Assembly: GCA_017311185.1 (NCBI GenBank)
Contig: JAESUZ010003882.1
Location: 186,001-250,000 of the forward strand
DNA: 64,000 nt
Direction: 5' to 3'
Source: Proteles cristata cristata
Lineage: Eukaryota > Chordata > Mammalia > Carnivora > Hyaenidae
This document shows positions 12,490-24,364 of this stretch, one piece after another. The notes below the pieces were generated by a model that was not told the DNA's origin, ran no database searches, and was given only the letters and a program-made list of their open reading frames with translations. Every line of letters starts with the position of its first letter. The first letter of the stretch is position 1. A program made the position numbers and the translations under genes.

Positions 12490-12690
12490 CAGCGAGCACT
12501 TAATAGGCATCAGCCACTATTCCAAGCACTTTGCAGTTTTTCTTCTGAATAACTCTAGAAAGCAGGTATTACTATCCTAACTTTACAGATGAGGAAATTG
12601 ACTCAGAGAGGTGGAGAAACTTGCCCAATGTCACAAAGCTTGCAAGTGGAGGTTCTAAAAGTCTGGCTCCAGGATCCATATTCCTTACTT
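12490..12690 (-). repeat. MIR
   Basis: 'tttacagatgaggaaattga', 'aacttgcccaatgtcacaaa' and preceding 'ccaagcactttgcag' match reverse MIR closely. Confidence 0.85.
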
Positions 12691-12699
12691 CTGAATACT

Positions 12700-13440
12700 G
12701 GTCATGCTTACTTCTATCACTGTGTGACCTTCAATAAGCTACTATACACTATTAATTCTAAAATCCTTTTTTTTCTTGAATATTTTACTATCAGAATCAG
12801 AATGTTTCTTACTTTTAAGTTGGAACATAGCTGTCAACAAAGATGTACCTGGTTGTCAGTTCCGGTGGTGTGACTGCTCAAGTACAAGCCAGAATAAGGA
12901 ATTCAAGGTCCTTTTCAGGAAGAAATAGAAATCTCAGTAGCTAGGAGAAGACTTTTTGTTAAGATCTTCTGGGAAGATCAAGAAAATCCCAGCACTGAAA
13001 CCTACAGCGTGTGTGTCAGTGACTTGGAAGAAATGTATGAATAATAATGCAACTTTTTAAAGAAGTGTTACACTGTCAATGTTCTTGATGGTATAGAGGA
13101 CAAAAGTGGAAAAATGTGGATAATGAGTCAAAGTGATTCAAGGCTGAAATCAAATATCAAGAAGTTTTAGGAATCCTTTACCAACATACTTCATTTATAT
13201 TTTCCTTTTCTCTGTATGTAAGACAGAAACAACTATAATTCCATGTCCAAGTAAGCCTAAGAGTACTCTTTCAATAATGCATTTTTTCTCTTAGTGCTAT
13301 ATAAAATAACTCTGTATGTTTAAATATATACCAATTGAGAATCAATGAACACTGAATAAGTAGGGCCTTTATGAGTCCTCATTTGGAAAATGGGATTAGA
13401 AAGATGCTGTAATGGCTACAAAATAAAATGTAAATAAAAC
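12700..13440. other. No gene recognised
   Basis: AT-rich intronic DNA with no named repeat or exon. Confidence 0.5.
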
Positions 13441-13444
13441 TCAA

Positions 13445-13640
13445 AGGCCTCCTCTGACTTGACCTAAGCCAACATTTTCCCTTCTTGTTTCCTACCATTC
13501 TTTCAAGCTAGATTCAAATACACATGGTTCCTTGAAGACTGCCGGCACCTTTTCATTTCTGTGCCTTTACATGGTTTCTTCCACTGAAAATGCCTCATCT
13601 TTCACCGACCTCAGAACCTTCATTTACTAGAAGGTGACCT
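13445..13640 (+). repeat. L2 fragment
   Basis: 'cctttacatggtttcttcca' followed by 'aaaatgcctcatc' resembles the L2 3' region. Confidence 0.5.
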
Positions 13641-13659
13641 TGAATGTTTTTTTCAATCC

Positions 13660-13765
13660 CTCAATTCTTCAGTTTTTCCATCTCAGAAATGGGAACTTAA
13701 GTTTAGCTTTGCTTCAAGGATTTAATGAGCTAATGTGCATCAAGTGCTTAACATGCTTTCCAATT
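13660..13765 (+). repeat. MIR fragment
   Basis: 'cagtttttccatctcagaaa' then 'aaggatttaatgagctaatg' and 'agtgcttaacatgc' follow MIR. Confidence 0.7.
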
Positions 13766-14027
13766 AATTTGTGGTCAGGCAGCATGATCTGTGTCTTGAG
13801 AATGACTTTCAAGACCGCGAACTGGCCAAGGGCATCCATATTTCATAGCAAAGCCAGAATAAGAACTGAGACTACCTCACGCCCAGCCCAGGTCTCTGGT
13901 TTAAGAAATGGTTCCCTTTTCCTAAGTACCAGCCTGTCCCCAAATACTGAAAGATTTGTGAGCAAGCTTCTTCTTTTTCTAGAAACCTGTTGTTTCTCCT
14001 TTTTCTTTCCTTGGATCAGATGTCCTA

Positions 14028-14603
14028 TGGCTTTAGCCCATTTCTTCACTGAGTTATTTATTTATTTATTTTTGGGTGTTGAGTTTGATGAGTTCTTTAT
14101 AGATTTTACATACTAGCCCTTTGTCTGATAGGTAATTTGCAAATATCTTCTCCCATTCTGTAAGTTGCCTTTTAGTTTTGTTGACTGTTTCCTTCACTGT
14201 GCAGAAGCTTTTTATTTTGATGAGGTTCCAAAAGTTCCTTTTTGCTTTTGTTTCCCTTGCCTCCAGAGACATGTCAAGTAATAAGTTGCTGTGGCCAAGG
14301 TCAAAGAGGCTCTTGCCTGCTTTCTCCTCGAGGATTTTGATGGCTTCCTGCATTCCATTTAGGTCTTTAGTCCATTTTGAGTTTATTTTTGTGTACGGTG
14401 TAAGAAAGTGGTCCAGGTTCATTTTTCTGCATGTCGCTGTCCAATTTTCCCAGCACCACTTGCTGAAGAGACTGTCTTTATTCCATGGGATATTCTTTTC
14501 TGCTTTGTCAAAGATGAGTTGGCCATATGATTGTGGGTCCACTTCTGGGTTCTCCATTCTGTTCCATTGATCTGAGTGTCTGCTTTTGTGCCACACAGTT
14601 TCC
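14028..14603 (-). mobile_element. L1 ORF2 internal fragment
   Basis: On the minus strand this reads part of L1 ORF2 with an open frame of 176 residues (14066-14596), including DLGHSNLLLDMSLEARETKA and SFCTVKETVNKT. Neither the 5' end nor the 3' UTR with poly(A) is present, so it is truncated on both sides. A (TTTA)n run at 14053-14071 interrupts the L1 frame. I found no target-site duplication. It is a dead fragment; the overlapping plus-strand frame 14178-14570 is its shadow. Confidence 0.9.
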
Positions 14604-14734
14604 TATTCTTAAAGAATAAAAACTCTAACTCAACATATCATACAAGAGTCTAACTTGGTGCCATTCACCTTGTCAATCTTCCCTCCCGCCCACATCAGCT
14701 GTGTTCTCATCGTGGCAGGGGGCCCGTCTCACAA

Positions 14735-15025
14735 GGTCTTCTCTCTGGCTAGAATACCCTTCTCCCCTTCCAGTGCAGTCTCCCCCTGGTGCTTTCAGAT
14801 GTCCTTCACATAAGACCTCACTAAAGTCTTCTCTGGTCTTGCCTCCTCACCTAGCTGTGCCCTTCCATACGCTCGCACAGTGCTCTGTTTACACCTGCAC
14901 TGGAGTACTTTTCTCAGTGGGTCTCGGTTGACTGGTGTATTTCCTTGTAATATAGGTTCCTGAAAGCCAAAGACTGTACCATTTACAACCCCAGTGAGAG
15001 GCATCCTGGAGGTACCTCAGTAAAA
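14735..15025 (+). repeat. L2 3' region
   Basis: 'ggctagaatacccttctccc', 'ttcacataagacctcactaa' and 'taggttcctgaaagccaaag' follow the L2 3' end in order. Confidence 0.65.
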
Positions 15026-15029
15026 ACCT

Positions 15030-16200
15030 ACATCTCCCTTACCCCTCTCCTTCTGGGGCCTTCATATTCCAAAACAAAGCTTTCCTGGATCCACTAAAGG
15101 GAAGAATTGAGTTACACCTTTTTTTCCCCATAGCACAATTAGCAGAGGGATAATTATGTTTTTCTGCCTAATAGACTTTCTAAGGACAGCATTTAAATAA
15201 CTGTGTATTGCATAATTCCCTAACAATGTCAAGTCGACATGCATGGAGATCAACTCATTTCTATCTTTTACAACCAACTGTAATCATGAGCCCCCATTAG
15301 ATTTAGCCATAAGAAAACCTATTCTTCTAAGAGTTTAAAGCACTGGAAAATACTGTTCATCCAATTTTAATAAAAAGTCCGTGTAGATTTGGGAGCAAAA
15401 AAGATTAATTTTATTTGTGTGTCTACTGATAACAAGGGATTTCAATAGGATCAATGGTATGAGATCAAAACTAGTGGTTATGACCTATGGTTCTATTCAT
15501 AGTGAATTTTCTCTCAGATTCTCTAATATTTCTTAAGAAATACACTGAATATAACTTTGGTCTGACTTTATAAACAGACTTCCAGCAAAGGCAGAAGGTC
15601 ATACTACTATTTCTATAGGAAGTAAGATTAAGATACAGAATTCATGTATTCGAACACTGAAGCACAAGAAATATCACGGCTAAAGGAAAATAAATATATA
15701 TTTTTCCCTTTCCCTCACACCAAAGGGGCTCTGAAGGTACAACTACTTCTTTTTAGACCTGATTCCCACATAAGCCCTTGGCCATGTTCTCCAGATACAC
15801 TAGATCTTAAGATGCACACTTTCTGAAATATTCATTTCCAAAGTCTGGGGTACAATAATCTCTCTTCACCAACAGTAAATTAAATGTGACAATCACATTC
15901 CAAAGCTCTCATCAAGTTCATATTACAAGGGTATTTCCCACTGAGCCAGAATGACACCATAATAACAGCGGTCTCTCGGTGAGGTGAGAAAGCAAAGTTT
16001 CAACAGAGTCAGAAAAGGATGTGTTGCACAGCTTACTTGTCATACAACCAAACTCCAAACAATGTCGGTTGAAATCTGCAATCCTGTCACTTTCAGGTTG
16101 TGTGATGTTAGCAAAGATACACCACAAAGTGGCAGGAGAAATTAAAACGGAATGAGGAACTTGACTCACAGCTCCCCAACTACCCGATGTAGAAAGGAGG
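15030..16200. other. No gene recognised
   Basis: AT-rich intronic DNA without identifiable repeats or exons. Confidence 0.5.
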
Positions 16201-16204
16201 TGGG

Positions 16205-16290
16205 GAGACATTAGATCTCTTGTCCAAAGTCATATTCTTATTCAATAGTAGAGCTAAGATTCAGACTTATATTTGCCTGACCAAGACATG
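16205..16290 (-). repeat. MIR fragment
   Basis: 'cttgtccaaagtcatattct' and 'gctaagattcagac' follow reverse MIR. Confidence 0.6.
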
Positions 16291-16384
16291 TGCTTGTTCA
16301 TTGTAGAGAGGCCAGCCAGGCACTGGGAGGAGACAGCTTGGGATCAAAGTCTGTCTTCTTTTTTTTCTAATGAAGAAATCTTAC

Positions 16385-16490
16385 TAAATTTCCTCAGTTC
16401 TCATTCTTCAGTTCCTTACCCATGAAAGAGAAAAAACAAAAGTGCCTACCTCTTGGAGGTGCTGTGGAGGTTAAATGCGTTAATACGGAG
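16385..16490 (+). repeat. MIR fragment
   Basis: 'gtgcctacctcttggaggtg' then 'gaggttaaatgcgttaatac' match the MIR 3' half. Confidence 0.75.
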
Positions 16491-16573
16491 TTTGTGTACA
16501 TCTGTGTGTTGTGTGTGAACAGACAAATCTGTACATGAGTAGGCAAGTCCACATGCTCAAACTATATACATAT

Positions 16574-16759
16574 TTTTTCAATGTTTATTCATTTATTGTA
16601 GGGGGGGAGCACAAAGAGAGGGAAAGGAAGAATTCTGAGCAGTCCCCATGCTATTAGTGCAGAGTCTGATGTGGGGGTCCTTCTCACGAACAAGAAGATC
16701 ATGATGTGAGCTAAAATCAAGAACTGGATGTTCAGCTAACTGAGCCACCCAGGTGCCCT
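16574..16759 (-). mobile_element. Carnivore tRNA-derived SINE
   Basis: 'aatgtttattcatttattg' tail, a degraded GA-rich tract and 'aactgagccacccaggtgcc' end. Confidence 0.9.
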
Positions 16760-16918
16760 GGCTCACAATATATTTTAAAACATCATTTCTCTTCTCTTCA
16801 CCCAAATGCTCTTTACCAACCTTTGCCCTCAGAACTATGGATATCCTTAGAGAGCAGAGCTTCATAATAAGTAATGTAATGATCTTATTCCTACCATCAG
16901 ACTTTTACATGCATTAAA

Positions 16919-17130
16919 AATTTTTTTAATGTTTGTTTATTTTTGAAGGAGAGAGAAACAGAGCATGAGTCGGGGAGGGATAGAGAGAGAGGGAGACATA
17001 GAATCTGAAATGAGCTCCACGCTCTGAGCTGTCAACACAAAACCTGACGTGGGGCTTGAACTCATGACCCGTGAGATCATGACCTGAGCTGAAGTCAGAC
17101 ACTTAACTGACTGAGCCACCCAGGTGCCCC
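16919..17130 (-). mobile_element. Carnivore tRNA-derived SINE
   Basis: T-rich start, 'tttttgaaggagagagaaac', 'gtggggcttgaactcatgac' and the 'gactgagccacccaggtgcc' end. Confidence 0.92.
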
Positions 17131-17861
17131 ACTGACATTCATTTTCTTAAAACAAAAACAAACAAACACACACAAAAGTTAACTCTTAACTGCCCTAAAA
17201 CCATAGCTCTTTGGGTGGAAACAGGAATAAGAAACTCCACTTAGCAGTGAAGTGAACTGAAGTGAAGATATGGATATCTTCATCAGAAAAGAATTTTCCT
17301 TTTAAGATCACATTGAAAAGCCTAAGGATATTAATACTGTTCCGATTAATTTTAATGGGTACATATGAAGCACATGCTTTACAGGTAACACAAATACAAG
17401 CACATGACTCAGTCTCTGCTCTCGATGTCCTCAGCATCTAATAGGATTAGAGATTCTAGCTCCTGGGCCCAATGTGCTGTGTCCAAGACAGAGTGTCAGT
17501 CAACATGCTCTGAGATCAGAACAGGGAAGGTAACATTTTACTGGGGCGCGGGGTGGGGGGGGAAGGGGGACATCTGAGAGTGACATCAAGAACGGGCCCA
17601 TGTTCTTCCCCATCTTTTCTTTTAGGGACTCTAAAAGAAGGGAAGTCGCTCTTGTGGTGTTTTTGATTGTTGGACTTTAATTTTTTATAAAGGCCACAGA
17701 ACTTGGCAAGTTCCAGAAGATACAATCAAGATTGGGCATACACTCTTAGCATCCCTTGTAAGACTTACTGTTCTATATTTAAAGTAATTTAAAATTGATT
17801 TGTAGTTACAAAAATAGCATGTGAATTTATTCTTATTATTAAAAAAAAAAAAAACCAGAGA

Positions 17862-18385
17862 CGTTGTTTGGCAGCTCTTTGGAAAGTTAAACACAGACTT
17901 ATCATATGACCTAGCAATTCCACTGGGTCTTTCGGGAAGAATGGGATGGGAAACTGGTTTCGATGCAAATCATCCAAACATTCATTTACCAATCATATTA
18001 AACTTGTTAAATAAAATGTGATATAGTCACACAATGTAATACAATTCAGATGTAAAAAGGAATGATGTATATAAACACTACATCATGGATGAACCTGGAA
18101 AGACCACATATTATATGATTCCACTTGTATGAAATATTCAGAATAGGCAAATCTGTAGAGACCGAAAACAGAAGAGTGGTTGCCGTGGGCTTTGGGAGAG
18201 AGGGTATGGAGAGTGACTGCTTATTAGGTATGAAGTTTCCTTTGGGGATAAGAATGTTCTGGAATTAAACAGTGGTGGTGGCCTTGCAACTTTTCGGATA
18301 TACTGAAAACAGTGAATTGCACACTTTAAAATGGTGAATTTTATGGTATCTGAATTACATCTGAACAAAGCTATTCTTGAAGAAA
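17862..18385 (+). mobile_element. Old L1 3' end carrying a foreign stretch
   Basis: Typical old-L1 landmarks: 'catcatggatgaacctggaa', 'cagaataggcaaatctgtag', 'gtggttgccgtgggctttgg', 'gaattttatggtatctgaat'. The stretch at about 17935-18010 does not follow the L1 consensus and instead resembles 19125-19195. Confidence 0.75.
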
Positions 18386-18389
18386 AAAA

Positions 18390-19120
18390 CGGAGACTCTC
18401 TGAAGTTGCAGGCCCTCTGTCCCTCCTACCCAAATCCCCACAGGTCACTGACGTTATCAGCTTAGTAGGACTCCTTGTTGGAACACTCTATTCCTCACAA
18501 AGCCTGGCAGAGGCATTTCAGGCATTTGTTACACAATAGCTCTGTACAAGGACAAGATAATACTGTTTAGTTCTCTTCAGGATAATAGAGATTCTTTTGT
18601 ATCCCCCACCACACAACTACATTACTTCAAGATCAGGCAACTTTAGCGGCATGGTTTATATTAATACCACACACATCAAGTGCAGCAGCAAAAAGAGCCA
18701 ACACTTACTGGCTAAAAACTTAGCAATCCTAAATCCAGTTAGCAGAAACCTCTGCTATGAATGCCCATGTAATAAGGAGGCACTTTGTACCGGCCCTCTC
18801 GGTTTACAAAAGGGTTCGGAATCTATGAAATTGGGCTTGGGAAGGCTATTATTACTTTGGGGGCCACAAGAGCAAGCTATAAATAAATGACATGTAACTT
18901 GGTCAAACCTAACTTAAACAGGAGACTCAGACAATCTCATAAAAAGACTCTCAGAATATTACAGTATCATATTTCTTGTCTTTTGATTTTTTTTGCAGGG
19001 GTTTTTCATTGGGGGTACACAAATTCACACGAATTAACTTTTTAACACACATCCCTGGGCCCATCCCTCAAAGGTTCTGATTTACTTAGGCCACAGAAGG
19101 CTGGTATTTGAATTCAGATC
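18390..19120. other. No gene recognised
   Basis: Repeat-poor intronic DNA. Nothing identified. Confidence 0.5.
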
Positions 19121-19124
19121 ATTT

Positions 19125-19195
19125 GGAAGATGGGGAACTGGCTTCCATGCAAATCATCCAAGTATTCATTTAACAACAAGGTCAAACTTGTCCGA
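19125..19195 (+). repeat. Segment shared with 17935-18010
   Basis: Both contain a 'tgcaaatcatccaa' core followed by 'attcattta' and, after a diverged gap, 'aaacttgt', in the same orientation about 1.2 kb apart. Confidence 0.7.
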
Positions 19196-19945
19196 AGACT
19201 GGCAGTGTATGTCAATTTTGCTGAAGACAAACCGAGGCTCAAGAATTCAGTCCTTAAAGTTGGCAACAGGGACAGGACAGCACTGTGTGGCAGAGTCCTG
19301 ACGGCGCCCCACAACATCTTCCTGGTACAAAGTTTCCAAACACTTATGGTACCGGCATTGTGAAAATGTGGTTTCGGGGCAGGAAGCAAGTCTATCACTA
19401 GTTTTTAGGTAATTGTACTTGGGCTTCAATACACTATAATTTTACCTGAGCTTCAGAATTTCTGAAATGTTTCCTAATTTGTAACTGCTGTTGGCAGAGC
19501 AGTTTCTCTTCATTACTCCTTCCATAAAGTGCCTCCTTGTTATTAGCAGCCAAGCTGGAGCTGGAAAGGGGGAGAACCCCTGGCCGTGGAAGGGGAATTA
19601 AGAGAAGCCTGCCCTCTGACCCTAAGGGGAAGGAAAGGGGTAGAAGAGGTAAAGAAAGTCAGGGTTCTCATTCACATAGCCTCTCCCCACATACACACTT
19701 CTCCTTCCCATTAACTCAGGGAGCAGTGGAGCTTCAGAAATTTCAAGACTCATTATTCTAGACACAAATGGGGTGGGTGTCAGGCTACTGAAGTTCATTA
19801 CTCAGCCCTGTGCTGATATATGGTATGAGAGTAAAGGCGAGGATATAGCAGCAGCAGGAAGAAGCCAAAAGGGGAGCAGGGGACAGCACTGCTCAGCTCC
19901 GAAAGCCCAAGTACAGCATGCGGGGCATTCAGAAGTCATGACAAG

Positions 19946-20178
19946 GGGCGCCTGGGTGGCTTAGTCAGTTAAGCATCCAACTTTTGCTCAGGTCATGATC
20001 TTGCTGTTCGTGGGTTCGAGCCCCGCGTCGGGCTCTGTGCTGACTGCCAGCTCGGAGCCTGGAGCCTGTTTCAGTCTGTGACTCCCTCTCTCTCTGACCC
20101 TCCCCTGCTCACGCTGTCTCTCTCTCTCTCTCTCCTAGAAATAAATAAAAAACATTTAAAAAAATTAAAAAAAAAAAA
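19946..20178 (+). mobile_element. Young felid SINE
   Basis: Near-consensus head 'ggggcgcctgggtggcttag', intact box-B-like 'gggttcgagcccc', CT-rich tail and A-rich end with 'cctagaaataaata'. Flanked by 15-bp target-site duplications at 19931-19945 and 20179-20193 that differ at one base. Confidence 0.96.
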
Positions 20179-20194
20179 AGAAATCATGACAAGA

Positions 20195-20715
20195 CTGCTG
20201 GACCAGCAGAGGTGTGCTGTGAAAGCAGAGTTCTCAGTGTACAGGAACTTTGTGATAACACACCACAACCTCCATAGTGGGTTTGTGCACATCACACCCA
20301 AAGGTCAAACAGAATTAGTTTCAACTCAGAAAACAACTACAGGATATATCCCAAACTGGACAATGAAGCAGAGGACACCACACAGATATCAGCATAGATA
20401 GGCACACAGATCCTCTTTTCACTCACACGAAGACAGGGGAGGCATTCTCCTTAAGCCGTCACTAGTAGATATTCTGCATCAACTGTTTGCCAGACTCTGT
20501 TCCAAGCTGATAAGGTTTTGGAGATAAATGATGCAGACAAAGTCCCTGCCCTGACCGAGCAAGATTTTAGGGTGATGAAAGGGAAGTGGGCAAAATTCTG
20601 AAAGATGAAGTATTTACTCAAAGAGCTCTTCTTAGGAAGATGAATTTTGAAAAGATTTAAGGGAGGCTGTTTAATCCTGAAAAATTAAGATGTTATTATT
20701 ATACATTTAAAAATG
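20195..20715. other. No gene; part old repeat
   Basis: About 20470-20640 ('agataaatgatgcagacaaa', 'gtccctgccctgac') resembles an old mammalian interspersed repeat I cannot name with confidence. The rest is unassigned. Confidence 0.4.
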
Positions 20716-20728
20716 GCCACATATTCTT

Positions 20729-20945
20729 TTTAAAAAATTGTTTAATGTTTATTATTGTTGAGAGAGAAGGAGGACAGAGTGAGCAAGGGAGGGGCAGAGA
20801 CAGAGGGAGACACACAATCTGAAGCAGGTTCCAGGTTCTGAGCTGTCAGCAGAGAGCCTGATGTGGGGCTCAAACTCATGAATCACTAGATCATGACCTG
20901 AGCCAAAGTCAGATGCTCAACCAACTGAGACACCCAAGCACTCCA
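20729..20945 (-). mobile_element. Carnivore tRNA-derived SINE
   Basis: 'gtttaatgtttattattgtt', GA-rich tract, 'gtggggctcaaactcatgaa' and 'caactgagacacccaagcac'. Flanked by 13-bp duplications at 20716-20728 and 20946-20958 with one mismatch. Confidence 0.94.
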
Positions 20946-20959
20946 GCCACAAATTCTTG

Positions 20960-21650
20960 GATGTTCTATATACCAAGAGGCTGTGAGTCTATGGTATTCC
21001 TCTCTATGAATCTAACTGAGCTCATGGCTCCTTTGACCACTGGCATAGGACAAAGGTAACACTGTAACTTCTAAGGCTGGGCCATTAAAAGAGGCCATCA
21101 AGTTTCCATTTTGGCCCCTGAGACATTCACTTTTAGAGCCCCTGAGCCACTAGGTAAGAAGTGTGATTACCTGGAGGCTGAATGGAGAGGCCACCTGTGG
21201 GTGCTCTAGACAGCAGCCCCAGCTGAGCACAGTCTAAGTCATCCCAGCCCTGGTGACACTGATGTGAGTGAAGACCTGCAGATGACTCCACTTCCTAACA
21301 GCCCAGGCACCTTCACCATCCAAGCCTTCCCAGCTGAGGCCCAAGACACTGGGGAGCAGAAACAAGCTCTTTCCATGCCATGTCTGAATTCATAACCCAC
21401 AGAACCTGAGAACAAAACAAAGTGGTTGTTTTACGACTAAATTTGGGGCATACTTTATCATATCCAAGAAGCAAAAGTAACTGGAAAAACAGATGGGAAA
21501 TGATAAAGAGAAAGATCAGTTTATTAAAAAAAAAAAAGCAGTAGCTATATTTTCTCCATCTAAGCCTGGCTTGAGATAAACTTTTATCTCCTCACAGGAG
21601 GCTAAATAAATTGTAACACTCTTTCTATTGTTAAGAATATCTATTTTAGA
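20960..21650. other. No gene recognised
   Basis: Repeat-poor intronic DNA of moderate GC content. Nothing identified. Confidence 0.5.
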
Positions 21651-21651
21651 G

Positions 21652-21815
21652 GTGACTGGGGGGCTCGGTTGGCTCAGGTCATGATCTTATGGTTGGTTTG
21701 TGAGTTTGAGCCTCGCATGGGGCTCTCTGCTGTCAGCACAGCGGCTGCTTCAGATCCTCTGTCTCCCCTCTCCCCCCACTTGCATGCTCTTAAAAATAAA
21801 CATTTTAAAAAAAGT
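21652..21815 (+). mobile_element. Carnivore SINE with internal deletion
   Basis: 'gggggctcggttggctcagg' joins the head almost directly to the 'caggtcatgatctta' region, so about 25 bp of the usual body is missing. The CT tail and 'aaaataaacatttt' end are present. Confidence 0.85.
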
Positions 21816-22159
21816 GCTTTTATCTGGGTCATCCAAAAACCATTTGGTAATACACCATTCTCTTTTCTATATTTTCACTATGGGGCTAACATTCCCATGA
21901 TGCCATTCAGAGCTGTCCATGAAATCAATTTGCCTCTTTCCTTTGGCAGATGGTAAACAAGAGGTGCTCAGTAACTTTACAGAATGATTGACAGGGTCCA
22001 AGGAGTCAGGGGAGAGTGAAGAAGTTCCAGGCAATGCAAAGAGATCATGGTGCGTGAGTTAAAGGTCCTGGGGAAAACAAAATGGGCCACTTGGACCTCA
22101 TTCTTAATCCTTTCCCCATCCAAACACTTTCCCTCAACATTCATGTGCTTGTATCTTTA

Positions 22160-22460
22160 GTTAGGTTGTTCTCATTACTTGAAAGGTTTTTTGTGCATCT
22201 GTTTGATGAACTCCTACTCATTCTTCAAAGCCTAGCTCTACTGTCATATTCCCTGAGCCCTCCCTGGTACTGCTCCACTGCAAGTGGAATCGATCGTCAT
22301 CTTCTACTTTCACTGCAACACTTTGCTCAACCTCTAGCATAGGAGAATAGTTTCCATGATATTTAGTAACTTCAGATGTCTATTTTCCTGGATACATTGT
22401 GAGTTACCAGAAAGCAAGGAAGATTCCTATTCATTGCCTTATCTCCTGCTCGAGGGCCAC
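22160..22460 (+). repeat. L2 3' region
   Basis: 'cctactcattcttcaaagcc' is the L2 hallmark. The later 'cattgtgagttaccagaaag' fits its 3' end. Confidence 0.7.
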
Positions 22461-22464
22461 TGTG

Positions 22465-22955
22465 CCAAAGTCTATGTCAACAAAGAAAAATGCCTGCCTC
22501 TGAGGAGCACACATAATTAAGGGGAGAGATCTAAAAACACAGTCACATAGCAATGTCACAAGAGCTGTACAGAGGCATAATGAGATGATGTGGGAAGACA
22601 ATCACTATCAGAAGGAAATCGGGAAGTGGCACGAGGTAGGTGACATCTTAGGCAGGCCTTTCCAAATTAAGATCAGAAGGCTGCCTGGGGGTGGAATCTA
22701 TGGAATCAGAACTAAACAGGTCTAGGAAGGGAATGGCTAAATAAGAGGAATGTCTGGTCAGGTCTGGTCAATCTTTTCCCTCCCTACTGTGGGAGAATCC
22801 CTGCTTAGATCATTCCAAGTTCCCTTTTTACCACACCCAAAGCCACTCACAGTCTTCCTTCCCAATTACATCAACCATTTATGTCAGAAGGTACCTATCA
22901 TTTGAAGAAGCAACTCCTCATAAAATATGAGTCAGTAATATGTGAAAACACATTC
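22465..22955. other. Unassigned, part old repeat
   Basis: About 22500-22740 ('acaagagctgtacagaggca', 'ggcaggcctttccaaattaa') follows an old repeat family I recognise by pattern but cannot name. No gene. Confidence 0.4.
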
Positions 22956-22959
22956 AAAT

Positions 22960-23275
22960 CGGTAGCAAAGAAATAAAGAGGGAACTACTTTTTTACCTGT
23001 CAAATTGTGAAGTATTTTCAAAAATTATACTATCTGTATCAGAGAAGAATCAGTGAAACTAAAACTTTATCCTTTCTGAGAGGCAGCTTGATATAATGTA
23101 TCAAAAACTTATAAATAACTGCACTCTTTGAATTAGAAATCCCATTTATAGGAATTATCCTAAGAATATAAGTCTTTGCTACAAAGATTACCACAACATT
23201 ATATCAAAAATAGCAGAAAATAGTAAACTACCAAAATGCCGAACAGAAGAGTCCAATAAATTTGGTGCTGCATTA
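22960..23275 (+). mobile_element. Old L1 ORF2 3' remnant
   Basis: 'aaatcccatttataggaatt atcctaagaa' (split here) and 'accaaaatgccgaacag' are the degraded L1 ORF2 landmarks. Confidence 0.65.
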
Positions 23276-23279
23276 AGTA

Positions 23280-24165
23280 TAGCAGTTACCATTGATAAAG
23301 TGCTCACCATGTGCCTGGCATTATCATATTTAATACCACAGCAATCTATAAGGCAGTTACATCAGTGAATGTTGACTGAGGCTTTTCCAGTCGCTCCCAA
23401 AAGTGGTAAACAGAACCCACAGCTAAGATTAGAGAGGAAGTTTCCCTCAAGGTAAAGACAGCAGTCCATAACTGGGGCTGGGCTAATTCAAGAATTTAGT
23501 AAGAAGCTATAGTATGAAACCTGCTAATAAAACCATCACCAGTGCCTTTGCACTGCCTCTCTCCCTTCACACCACACAAAGGAAGAGTAGAGAGGAGGAG
23601 GAGGAGGAGATCATGGAACCCATGCCCTGGTAGGTAGTACTGTATTTTGGGGTGGCACTCTCCCTACAGAGGGTTCTTCTAAGAGAATCCATTACACAGA
23701 TTAGACGTGCCAAAACAAAAAGGCTTGGGGCAAGAGTTTTTAAAAATTATAAAGCCTAGTGATTATCTGCTTAGGCAATTAACTGGCCGATCTGCCCTGC
23801 ACCATTTTCTGGGGGAGCTGTAGTGAGAAGGGGTACCAATGCGGTTTCTCCATTGTTTGGCACGGATGTGAGTCCCCTGGGTCAAGCAGTCCCGTGGAAA
23901 TTGCTGGCCTTGAACTCTCTTGTCAAATCCCCACCCAAGAGGGCTGTCAAACTAGCAAGTGGGGCCCAGGTGTGGGTACAAGAAAGGGAGGGACTGGCCT
24001 GACAGAGGCTGAAAGGACTTAACCCCAGTTTCCTCTCCAGGTCTAGAGACCACAAAGTGGGAAAACCTACCCTCTCAAGAACTCACAAGTGCAGGGAGCA
24101 CACACAGGCAGTGTTGGTCAGGTAACAGTAAATGCCATCAAGGACGACCCAACAAAAGCCATTTA
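23280..24165. other. No gene recognised
   Basis: Includes a short (GGA)n run at 23592-23609. About 23283-23390 is weakly MIR-like. The rest is unassigned. Confidence 0.45.
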
Positions 24166-24168
24166 AGG

Positions 24169-24360
24169 GGAGCCTGGGTGGCTCAGGTGGTTAAGCATCC
24201 AACTCCTGATTTCAGCTCAGGTCATGATCTCATGGTACATGGGTTCAAGCCCAGCGTTGGGCTGAAAGTGCATAACCTGCTTGGGATTCTCTCTCTGCCC
24301 CTCCCCTGCTTTCTCTTGCGTGTGCTCTCTCTCAAAATAAGTTAACTTAAAAAAAAAAAG
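24169..24360 (+). mobile_element. Carnivore tRNA-derived SINE
   Basis: 'ggggagcctgggtggctcag' head, 'tcaggtcatgatctcatgg', CT-rich tail and A-rich end. Confidence 0.93.
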
Positions 24361-24364
24361 AGAC

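Noticed and set aside
13634..14116. 160-residue plus-strand frame
   Set aside because: Built from MIR, L2 and L1 pieces in different frames, with no coding signature.
14178..14570. 130-residue plus-strand frame
   Set aside because: Antisense shadow of the L1 ORF2 fragment on the minus strand.
19946..20178. Possible tRNA gene from A- and B-box-like sequence
   Set aside because: The tRNA-like head belongs to a SINE. It has the SINE CT-rich tail, poly(A) and target-site duplication.
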